A stretch of DNA of 32,483 nucleotides from Azoarcus sp. (GTDB lineage Bacteria > Pseudomonadota > Gammaproteobacteria > Burkholderiales > Rhodocyclaceae), in NCBI GenBank assembly GCA_031258965.1, contig JAIRMC010000016.1:1-32483 (forward strand). The letters run 5' to 3'. Below the pieces are notes generated by a model. That model was not told where the DNA came from, did no database searches, and saw only the letters and a list, made by a program, of their open reading frames with translations. The translations under genes were made by a program, and so were the position numbers. Shown here one piece after another: positions 25,471 to 32,483 of the stretch (position 1 is the stretch's first letter; the number at the start of each line of letters is the position of its first letter).

Positions 25471-25950
25471 ATGCAAACTCCCGCCATTGTCGAACTTCAG
25501 CGCCTCGCTTTCCTGATCGAAGCCGAGGCAAGTCAGCTCAAGGAATTCCTCGATCTCCTCGAACGCGAGGAATCTTTGCTCGTTTCCGGCAACGCCGATG
25601 GACTGCTGCCGTTGACAGAAGAGAAAAACGAGCGTTACCGCCAGTTGCAACGCCTGCACGATGACCGCGCAGCGCTGTTGGCACGCCACGGTTTCGCCAA
25701 CGACAACGCCGCGCTGCGCGCGTTTTGCGCCAGCTCGCCAAAGGTGCTCACGCGTTGGGACGAGGCGATCACGTTTGCGGCGCGGGTGCGAGAGCGCAAC
25801 GCCATCAATGGCAAATTGATCGCCGAACGCATGCGCCACAATCAGGGCGCGCTTTCCGTGCTGCTCTCCGCTGCGGGCCAGCCGCCACTCTACGACGCGG
25901 GCGGGCATTCGCGCCCGACAGGCAGGAGGCGCATTCTCGGCTCTGCCTGA
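25471..25950 (+). CDS. FlgN-like flagellar export chaperone
   Basis: A 159-residue, mostly helical protein. The pattern LQRLAFLIEAEASQLKEFLDLLEREESLLVSGNADGL...EEKNERYRQLQRL is that of FlgN, the cytosolic chaperone that escorts the hook-associated proteins FlgK and FlgL. The end of the second helix (RERNAINGKLIAERMRHNQGAL) and the tail LYDAGGHSRPTGRRRILGSA also fit. The ATG at 25471 is preferred; the frame is open to 25411, but that extension has no family match. No flgM or other flagellar gene is next to it; the neighbours are a transposase relic and ilvA. Confidence 0.72.
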   Translation: MQTPAIVELQRLAFLIEAEASQLKEFLDLLEREESLLVSGNADGLLPLTEEKNERYRQLQRLHDDRAALLARHGFANDNAALRAFCASSPKVLTRWDEAITFAARVRERNAINGKLIAERMRHNQGALSVLLSAAGQPPLYDAGGHSRPTGRRRILGSA

Positions 25951-26089
25951 ATCCAGCGGTCTAGACCCAGCCCCACATCGGGCGGCGGGAGCGGGTTTAT
26001 CCCGCGACTCTTGCCGTAACCCCGCGCTGGCTGCTACCCTCGGGCATCTTCGCGGTACAAGTAACAAAGATTTCCGAGGAACACCCGTC

Positions 26090-27607
26090 ATGGCGCCCGC
26101 CCCCGATTATCTGGAACGCATTCTCAATGCCAGGGTGTATGATGTAGCCATTGAAACGCCGCTTGATCTTGCCACCAGCCTTTCGGGCCGCATCCACAAC
26201 CGGCTGTATCTCAAACGCGAGGACATGCAACCGGTTTTCAGTTTCAAGCTGCGCGGCGCCTACAACAAGATGGCGAATCTGCCGGCAGCGGCGCTCAGGC
26301 GCGGGGTGATCTGTGCATCGGCGGGCAATCATGCGCAAGGCGTGGCGCTTTCGGCGCAAAAGCTCGGCACGCCCGCAGTGATCGTCATGCCCGCCACCAC
26401 GCCGCAAATCAAGGTCGACGCGGTACGGGCGCGCGGCGGCGAGGTGGTGCTGACGGGGGAATCCTATTCCGACGCATATACGCACGCGCTGGAACTTGAA
26501 AAGCGCGACAGGCTCACTTTCGTCCATCCTTACGACGACCCCGATGTGATCGCCGGGCAAGGCACGATCGGCATGGAAATCCTGCGCGCCCATCCGCAGC
26601 CTGTCCACGCCGTGTTCTGTGCCATCGGCGGCGGCGGTCTCATCGCGGGCGTGGCGGCCTATATCAAGCGCCTGCGCCCAGAGACGAAAATCGTCGGCGT
26701 CGAAACGCGCGACGCCAACGCCATGGCGCAATCGCTCGCGGCGGGGCACCCAGTCACGCTGGAACAGGTCGGCCTTTTCGCCGACGGCACCGCCGTCAAG
26801 CGCGTCGGCGACGAAACCTTCCGGCTTTGCCGACAATACGTCAATGAAATCATCGAGGTCGACAACGATGCCATCTGCGCCTCGATCAAGGATGTCTTCG
26901 AGGATACCCGCTCGATCCTGGAACCCTCCGGGGCGCTGGCCGTGGCCGGGGCCAAGGAATACGCGCAGCGCCACAAGCTGCGCGATAAAAGCCTAATCGC
27001 CGTTGCCTCCGGGGCAAACATGAATTTCGACCGTCTGCGCTTCGTCGCCGAACGCGCCGAACTCGGCGAGCAGCGCGAGGCCGTGCTGGCGGTGACGATT
27101 CCCGAGCAGCCGGGTTCGTTCCGCAAATTCTGCCAGTTGCTCGGCAAGCGCAATATCACCGAATTCAATTACCGCTATGCCGATGCGGAAAAGGCGCATA
27201 TTTTCGTCGGCGTCACTGTACACAGCCACGGCGAGACCGCGCGCCTTATCGAATTGCTCGAACGCCACCAGTTGCCCGCCGTCGATCTCACGGGCAATGA
27301 AATGGCCAAGACGCATATTCGCTACATGGTCGGCGGCCATGCGCCCCAAGCGCGGGACGAGGCGGTGTTCCGCTTTACTTTTCCCGAACGTCCCGGCGCA
27401 TTGATCGATTTTCTTTCCCGCCTGCATTCGAACTGGAATATCAGCCTGTTCCATTATCGTAACCATGGCGCCGATTTTGGCCGCGTTCTGGCGGGCATGC
27501 AGGTGCCGCCCGGCAATCAGGCAAATTTTGCCGGTTTTCTGCGCCAGCTTGGCTACGAATATACCGACGAGACCGCCAACCCGGCCTATCGGATGTTTCT
27601 GGGATAG
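26090..27607 (+). CDS. ilvA: Threonine ammonia-lyase, biosynthetic
   Basis: A 505-residue PLP enzyme that converts threonine to 2-oxobutanoate, the first step to isoleucine. The PLP lysine is in FSFKLRGAYNK (Lys near residue 53), the substrate loop in CASAGNHAQGVALSA and the phosphate-binding loop in AIGGGGLIAGVA. Two C-terminal ACT-like domains (from about 330: AVLAVTIPEQPGSFRKFCQLL, and from about 425: FRFTFPERPGALIDFLSRL) mark the long, isoleucine-inhibited biosynthetic form. An AGGA lies nine bases before the ATG. It stands alone, not in an ilv operon. Confidence 0.96.
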   Translation: MAPAPDYLERILNARVYDVAIETPLDLATSLSGRIHNRLYLKREDMQPVFSFKLRGAYNKMANLPAAALRRGVICASAGNHAQGVALSAQKLGTPAVIVMPATTPQIKVDAVRARGGEVVLTGESYSDAYTHALELEKRDRLTFVHPYDDPDVIAGQGTIGMEILRAHPQPVHAVFCAIGGGGLIAGVAAYIKRLRPETKIVGVETRDANAMAQSLAAGHPVTLEQVGLFADGTAVKRVGDETFRLCRQYVNEIIEVDNDAICASIKDVFEDTRSILEPSGALAVAGAKEYAQRHKLRDKSLIAVASGANMNFDRLRFVAERAELGEQREAVLAVTIPEQPGSFRKFCQLLGKRNITEFNYRYADAEKAHIFVGVTVHSHGETARLIELLERHQLPAVDLTGNEMAKTHIRYMVGGHAPQARDEAVFRFTFPERPGALIDFLSRLHSNWNISLFHYRNHGADFGRVLAGMQVPPGNQANFAGFLRQLGYEYTDETANPAYRMFLG

Positions 27608-27776
27608 GAAGATGGGGCATTCCCAACCGATGATGTGTTATCATTATGTACTTTAAGCCTGATGAACATCCAGTGACAGCAGGGGACTATCCATCACGCG
27701 CGGTTTGTTCGCCCTCGCCAGGCAAAGACAAGGACATCCATTGCCGCCGTGTACGACTGAATTGGGGAACGCCGGA

Positions 27777-30041
27777 ATGAAGCCCCGCTTCCGGTATCTC
27801 GTCGCCGATACCGGTTTTGCTGCTGTACTTATATCTTGCCTGGCGCTGAATGCACTGGCCTTCATCCATCAAACGCGCGCTGAAATCCGATACCAAAGCA
27901 ACGTCCATTTTTCCATTGCCGAGCGGGATACGGCCAGTATCGTCCGCAGTACCGGCCAATTGCTCCAGGATATCGACGGCAAGCTCATCGCCCTGATCGA
28001 CAGTCTCCCGGGCAAGCGGACGCATCAGGATATTTTCCAGCACGTTCTGGACAACGTGCCATCCCTGCGGTCGATCTCGCTCATCGACCCGCGGGGCAAG
28101 ATCCTGTCCAGCACGATGGCATCCAACGCCGGGCACGTCTTCGAGATGACGTCCTGGTTGCCCGAGTCCCCGCCGCCCGGGGACTGGCTGCGTATCGGGC
28201 CAACGCACGCGGGGCTGGACCTGGCGGACGGCATGCCGCTGTCCGATAACGGCAAAGCCACGCCTGACCGGGGATTCATCCCCATTGTCCACGACCGCGT
28301 CATTGCCGGAGGCGAGCGGAAGATACTGGCCGCCACGCTCGATCTGGCCTGGCTGACGCGGCAGGCCGCCGACATCGCCGCTACGCCCGGCGCACGGGTT
28401 TCCCTGCTGCGCGCCGACGGCCTGCGGCTTTACGACACGCGCCCCGCCGATGCGGGGCTATTGATGATCGAGCGCGAAATAGCCAAGGACTGGCAACGCG
28501 GCAAAACCGCCATCGTCCGGGAGTTGACGACAATCGACGAGCGCCAGTGGATCGTCGCGCATGCCCTGCATCCGACACTGTCCTTCGGCGTCATCTGGGC
28601 CGTCGAGCGCGACGAATTGATCGCGGATGCCCGGCATTCGATCCAGCGCAATAGTATGACCGTCATGCTGCTGATACTCGCAGGCATGGCTTGCGCACTT
28701 TTCGGCTACGTTTTTTTCCGCATCTCCAACCGCCGCCGACACGAAATGCATCTCCAGGCCGAAGCAAAGCGCCACCTGCTGGAAAGCACGCTCAACGCCT
28801 GTGCAAGCGCCATTATCATTACCCGCCCGGACGGCAGCATCGAATGGGCCAACCCGGCCTACAGCGCCCTTACCGGCTACAGCATTGCCGAATCCATCAA
28901 CCACAACCCGCGCGACCTGACCAAATCCGGCATACAAAGCAAAGGGTTTTATGCCCAGATGTGGCAGACCATCAACCGCGGCGAGGTCTGGCGCGGCGAA
29001 ATCGTCAACCGCCGCAGGGACGGCGGTCTCTACGACGAATTCCTCACCATCTCCCCCGCCATGGACGCCAATGGCGTCATCCAGCACTTCATCGCCACCA
29101 AGGAGGATTTCACCGAACGCAAGGCCGCCCGCGAGGAACTCGAAGTCGCCCATTCCCACCTCAATGCCGTCGTCGAGAACTTCCCCGGCGCGTTGGTCAT
29201 GGAAGATACCTACGGGAACATCGTCCTGATAAACCAGTCCATTTTCGAGCTGTTGGGCCTGCCGGGCAGTAACGACTACATCCTGGGCCGTCCGATCTAC
29301 CAACTCATGGTTTTCAGCAGCCAGGTTGCCGAGGACAGCAAGGCTTTCATGGATCGCATTGAAGATTTACGCACTACCGCCCGCCCCTACTTTGGCGAGG
29401 AAATCACTTTCAAGGACGGTCGCTGGATAGAACGCGACTTCATCCCCATCCGCCTGCACAGCAAGCTGATCGGTTTTCTCTACATCTACCGCGACATTTC
29501 GCAAAAAAAACGCCATGCGCGCGAGCTGTGGCAACTCGCCACCTCCGACCCGCTCACAGGCATCCCCAACCGCCGCACTTTCTTCGAGCAAATCGAGCGC
29601 GAGCGCGCGCGGCTAGCGCGCTATTCGGGCGAGGCGGCCATCCTAATGGTCGATATCGACTACTTCAAGCAGATCAACGACACACATGGCCACGCCGTCG
29701 GCGATATTATGCTTTGTCATATCGTGCGACAAATGCGCAAACTGCTGCGCGAACCCGACACGCTTGCCCGCCTGGGCGGCGAGGAATTCGCTCTTCTGCT
29801 GCCGGAAACCAACCAGGAAGGCGCGCTTGGCCTGGCTGAACGGGTGCGCAAGGTGCTCGAAGACACGCCGCTCAACTACAACGGCACCCTGATCCACGCC
29901 ACGGCCAGTGTCGGCGTCACCATCATGACTTCCCAGGACATCAACACCGACCACGCCCTGTCCCGCGCCGACCACGCACTTTACGAAGCCAAGCGCAAAG
30001 GCCGCAACCGGGTGGAACTGGCGCTGACCGACACGACCTGA
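27777..30041 (+). CDS. Membrane diguanylate cyclase with periplasmic sensor and two PAS domains
   Basis: A 754-residue signal protein that should make cyclic di-GMP from GTP. A first membrane helix (about 11-30) and a second (about 291-314) enclose a periplasmic Cache-like sensor. PAS domains follow at about 335-445 (ACASAIIITRPDGSIEWANPAYSALTGY) and 457-575 (VVENFPGALVMEDTYGNIVLINQSIFELLG). The GGDEF domain starts near 585 (SDPLTGIPNRRTFFEQI). The active-site motif is GGEEF, preceded by REPD five residues earlier, the RxxD product-inhibition site. The ATG at 27777 is chosen with GGGGA upstream; an upstream start at 27705 is possible. No EAL domain is present, so degradation is not expected. 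Confidence 0.93.
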   Translation: MKPRFRYLVADTGFAAVLISCLALNALAFIHQTRAEIRYQSNVHFSIAERDTASIVRSTGQLLQDIDGKLIALIDSLPGKRTHQDIFQHVLDNVPSLRSISLIDPRGKILSSTMASNAGHVFEMTSWLPESPPPGDWLRIGPTHAGLDLADGMPLSDNGKATPDRGFIPIVHDRVIAGGERKILAATLDLAWLTRQAADIAATPGARVSLLRADGLRLYDTRPADAGLLMIEREIAKDWQRGKTAIVRELTTIDERQWIVAHALHPTLSFGVIWAVERDELIADARHSIQRNSMTVMLLILAGMACALFGYVFFRISNRRRHEMHLQAEAKRHLLESTLNACASAIIITRPDGSIEWANPAYSALTGYSIAESINHNPRDLTKSGIQSKGFYAQMWQTINRGEVWRGEIVNRRRDGGLYDEFLTISPAMDANGVIQHFIATKEDFTERKAAREELEVAHSHLNAVVENFPGALVMEDTYGNIVLINQSIFELLGLPGSNDYILGRPIYQLMVFSSQVAEDSKAFMDRIEDLRTTARPYFGEEITFKDGRWIERDFIPIRLHSKLIGFLYIYRDISQKKRHARELWQLATSDPLTGIPNRRTFFEQIERERARLARYSGEAAILMVDIDYFKQINDTHGHAVGDIMLCHIVRQMRKLLREPDTLARLGGEEFALLLPETNQEGALGLAERVRKVLEDTPLNYNGTLIHATASVGVTIMTSQDINTDHALSRADHALYEAKRKGRNRVELALTDTT

Positions 30042-30058
30042 ACGTCAGACGTCAGGGA

Positions 30059-30643
30059 TCAGCGCGCGGCGGGAACGGCCCCGGCTTCCGTCACCAGCCA
30101 GTCCATCGCCCGGTCGTGCGCCTGCGGCAGCACATCGGCCTCGCGCCCCAATTCAAAGCCGACGCCTACCGATGTCAGGGGCGTCGCGGCCAGGGTGCGG
30201 TCGAAATAGCCGCCGCCGTAACCGAGACGATAACCGCGCGCATCGAAAGCGTTGAGCGGCGCCAGCGCGAGATCGGGCTGGATCGCCTCCCCATGCGGCG
30301 GAAAAGGAATGCCGTAACGGTCACGCGCCAGCGCCGATCCTGGAATCCAGCGCCGGAATATGAGTGGCGCATCCTTTGCCGCCACGACCGGCAGCGCCGC
30401 GATGCGCGATGCATCGCCCGCCAGCCAGCGCGTCACCCAGGCGCGCAAATCCGCCTCGGCGCGAAAGGGCCAGCAGAACGCCAATACCCGGGGCCGCAAT
30501 CGCCCGATGAGATCGTCGAGATGTCCCGCGATGGCCGCCTCCCACGCCGCGCGGCGCGCTGGCGGCGTCGTCTCGCGCGCCGCCAGCGCCCGTGCGCGCA
30601 TGGCGGCGCGGCGCGCATCCGCATCGTCAATGGGCAAACTCAC
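30059..30643 (-). CDS. 5-formyltetrahydrofolate cyclo-ligase
   Basis: A 194-residue cytosolic enzyme that uses ATP to turn 5-formyl-THF into 5,10-methenyl-THF. The C-terminal signature (LALAPLNAFDARGYRLGYGGGYFDRTLA, around residues 126-153) is diagnostic, and an N-terminal basic helix (RRAAMRARALAAR) is typical. The GTG at 30643 overlaps the TGA of iorA (GTGA), so it is translated with iorA. It is often called ygfA or fau; I leave the symbol empty because naming differs among genomes. Its tail lies 17 bases from the convergent cyclase gene. Confidence 0.9.
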   Translation of the reverse strand: MSLPIDDADARRAAMRARALAARETTPPARRAAWEAAIAGHLDDLIGRLRPRVLAFCWPFRAEADLRAWVTRWLAGDASRIAALPVVAAKDAPLIFRRWIPGSALARDRYGIPFPPHGEAIQPDLALAPLNAFDARGYRLGYGGGYFDRTLAATPLTSVGVGFELGREADVLPQAHDRAMDWLVTEAGAVPAAR

Positions 30644-32483
30644 GCATCGCTCCGGGAGGGCGGAATCGGCGTCACGGGGCGGATGGCGTCAGGGGCGCAA
30701 GGTTGCAGGCACAGTCCACAGCCGGTGCAGGCGGCAGTCTCGATGCTGGCAAAGGCGAGTTCCACTTCCTTGCCGGAAGGTTTTATCGCCTTTTCGCGCC
30801 GGGTGACGTGGATGGCGGGACAACCGATCTGGACACAGTTGCCGCAGCCGGTACAGGCGGCATCGAGGACTTCGTAGGCGGGCCGCTTCTCGTAAGCGTC
30901 GATGAGTACGCAGGGGCGGTTGGTGATGATGACGGAGGGGCCATCGTATTTCGTTTCTTCGCGCAGGGCCTTGAAAAGCACAGGCAATTGATAGGGGTCG
31001 AGCACGCGGATGTGGCCGGCGGCAATGCCCAAAGCTTCCACGAGGCGGGCGAAATCGACGCGCGGCGCTTCGTCGCCGTGGATGTCGCGGCCGCTGCCAG
31101 GGTTGTCCTGCCCGCCGGTCATGCCGACGGTGCGGTTGTCGAGCAGCAGCACGGTGACATTGCCCCGGTTGTAGGCGATGTCGAGCAGGCCCTGCATGCC
31201 CATGTGCATGAAGGTGGAGTCGCCGATGACGGCGACGATTTTTTTCTTTTCGTCGTCCGGGCCGCGCCCCTTGTCCATGCCGAGGGCCATGCCCATCGAG
31301 GCGCCCATGCAGATGGTGGTATCGAGCGCGTTCCAGGGGTGGCCCGCGCCGAGAGTGTAGCAGCCGATATCCCCCGCAATGGTGATGTTCTTCAGTTGGG
31401 AAAGGGTGTAGTAGACGCCCAGGTGCGGACAGGCGGCGCACATCGTGGGCGGACGCGGGAAGACCGGCAGCGCGGCGAAGGCGGTCTTCCCGCGGGCCTT
31501 TTCTAGTTCCGGAAAGAGCGCGGCGAGATGTTTTCTCAGGACATATGGCGGCAGCTCCCCCGCGGCGGGGAGGATGTCTTTCCCGCGCGCGGGAATGCCC
31601 GCCGCGCGGATTTCGGTTTCCATCAACTGCTCGGTTTCCTCGACGACGATGAGAGTGTCGACCTGCGCGGCCAGCGCGCGCACTTTATCCATCGGCACGG
31701 GGTATGAAAGGCCGAGTTTCAATACCGGCGCATCGGGGAAGGTTTCGCGCACATGCATGTAGGCGGGGCCGGAGGTGACGAATCCGGCGCGTTTGTCCGC
31801 GCCGGGTTCGAGCCGGTTGAGCGCGCTCGCTTCGGATTCCGCGCGCAGGGCTTTTTCGCGGGCAAGGACTTCGGGAACGCGGCGTTGCGCATGGGCAGGC
31901 ACCATCACCCAGCGCGCGGGATTCTTGACGAAGCCGGGAGCGGCGCGCCCGGCGCGGCGTTCGCCGACGGTGACGAGGCATTTGACGTGGCAGACGCGGG
32001 TGGTGAGCCGCAGGATGACGGGGGTATCGAAGCGTTCGGAGAGGGCGAAGGCTTCCCGCGCCATGGCATAGGCTTCTTGCGAGTCGGCGGGTTCGAGGAT
32101 GGGCAAATGGGCGAAGCGGCCCCAAAAGCGCGAATCCTGTTCGTTCTGGGAGGAGGAGAAGCCCACGTCGTCGGCGACCGCGATGACGAGTCCGCCGACG
32201 ACGCCGGTGAGGGTGAGGGTCATCAGCGCGTCAGCGGCGACGTTGAGGCCGACATGCTTCATCGCGCAAAAGCTGCGCGCCCCGCTCAAGGATGCGCCAA
32301 TGGCGACTTCGAGCGAGACTTTTTCGTTGACGGACCATTCAGTATAGATATCCGGATAGCGGGCAAGGTTCTCCAGGATTTCCGTGGCCGGGGTGCCCGG
32401 ATAGGCGGCGGCGACGCGCGCGCCCGCATCCCAGGCGGCGCGGGCGATGGCTTCATTGCCGGACATGAGAAGGCGGGAAGCGG
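30640..32483 (-). CDS. iorA: Indolepyruvate:ferredoxin oxidoreductase, alpha subunit (5' end at window edge)
   Basis: At least 608 residues of the large subunit that decarboxylates aryl-pyruvates (indolepyruvate, phenylpyruvate) to acyl-CoA with reduced ferredoxin. The N-terminal pyrimidine-domain motifs (GNEAIARAAWDAGARVAAAYPGTPATEI, EWSVNEKVSLEVAIGAS, MKHVGLNVAADALM) are present. The TPP-binding region is GDIGCYTLG through GDSTFMHMGMQGL and NRTVGMTGGQDNPGSG. Two C-terminal 4Fe-4S clusters are bound by CTGCGNCVQIGCP and CTGCGLCLQPCAP. An ATG occurs at 32466, but the frame stays open to the edge and the residues before it (SRLL) resemble family sequence, so the true start may lie outside. iorB is not visible. 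Confidence 0.94.
   Translation of the reverse strand, partial: ASRLLMSGNEAIARAAWDAGARVAAAYPGTPATEILENLARYPDIYTEWSVNEKVSLEVAIGASLSGARSFCAMKHVGLNVAADALMTLTLTGVVGGLVIAVADDVGFSSSQNEQDSRFWGRFAHLPILEPADSQEAYAMAREAFALSERFDTPVILRLTTRVCHVKCLVTVGERRAGRAAPGFVKNPARWVMVPAHAQRRVPEVLAREKALRAESEASALNRLEPGADKRAGFVTSGPAYMHVRETFPDAPVLKLGLSYPVPMDKVRALAAQVDTLIVVEETEQLMETEIRAAGIPARGKDILPAAGELPPYVLRKHLAALFPELEKARGKTAFAALPVFPRPPTMCAACPHLGVYYTLSQLKNITIAGDIGCYTLGAGHPWNALDTTICMGASMGMALGMDKGRGPDDEKKKIVAVIGDSTFMHMGMQGLLDIAYNRGNVTVLLLDNRTVGMTGGQDNPGSGRDIHGDEAPRVDFARLVEALGIAAGHIRVLDPYQLPVLFKALREETKYDGPSVIITNRPCVLIDAYEKRPAYEVLDAACTGCGNCVQIGCPAIHVTRREKAIKPSGKEVELAFASIETAACTGCGLCLQPCAPDAIRPVTPIPPSRSDA

Noticed and set aside
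1-32483. CRISPR array, prophage or toxin-antitoxin pair
   Set aside because: No regularly spaced direct repeats, no phage structural or integrase genes, and no small paired genes with toxin or antitoxin motifs were seen.

Overview
The window is a G+C-rich chromosomal segment of a Gram-negative bacterium, most likely a betaproteobacterium (Rhodocyclales/Nitrosomonadales-like). This rests on the lptD-surA-pdxA-rsmA series with a divergent amgK, on the murU muropeptide-recycling gene, on the tyrS/M23-peptidase pair and on the fimT/pilE pilin genes. No database search was possible, so the taxonomic call is an inference. Most genes are housekeeping or cell-envelope genes, and I see no phage, CRISPR array or intact transposon.

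Layout. Positions 1-3916 hold a visibly AT-richer surface-polysaccharide block: an unidentified small or partial ORF, a gene remnant, a CgeB-like glycosyltransferase, an O-antigen ligase/polymerase-like membrane protein and a WaaZ-like LPS-core protein. Positions 3917-4259 are a convergent intergenic region with a perfect 16-bp hairpin and a REP-like repeat. Positions 4260-6277 (minus) are tyrS-murI, divergent from an M23 murein peptidase (6364-7893) whose N-terminus has an unusual Trp/Arg heptad repeat. Then come a NUDIX CoA pyrophosphatase (minus), the pilins fimT-pilE (plus) and an unidentified four-helix membrane protein. After a second repeat-containing convergent gap, the minus-strand operon amgK - PiT phosphate transporter - murU occupies 10663-13886.

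From a divergent start with symmetric -10-like boxes, lptD-surA-pdxA-rsmA runs on plus (14022-19862). It meets the minus-strand trmA-xth pair tail to tail with overlapping 3' ends. A GT39/ArnT-like glycosyltransferase and a nucleotide-sugar epimerase (minus, 21897-24562) follow. Next are a poorly explained gap, tRNA-Asn with a clear promoter, an IS66 transposase fragment, a FlgN-like chaperone, ilvA and a double-PAS diguanylate cyclase (plus). Last are iorA and a 5-formyl-THF cyclo-ligase (minus), with iorA reaching the window edge.

Functional themes. Envelope building dominates. LPS sugars (glycosyltransferases, ligase, WaaZ, epimerase, ArnT-like), LPS export (LptD) and outer-membrane protein folding (SurA) sit beside peptidoglycan precursor supply, cleavage and recycling (MurI, M23 peptidase, AmgK, MurU). 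I found no convincing new multi-gene system. The most unusual sequence-level signals are the seven in-frame heptads in the M23 peptidase, a phosphate transporter coupled into the MurNAc recycling operon, an 11-codon leader ORF coupled to xth, and symmetric -10 boxes between amgK and lptD.
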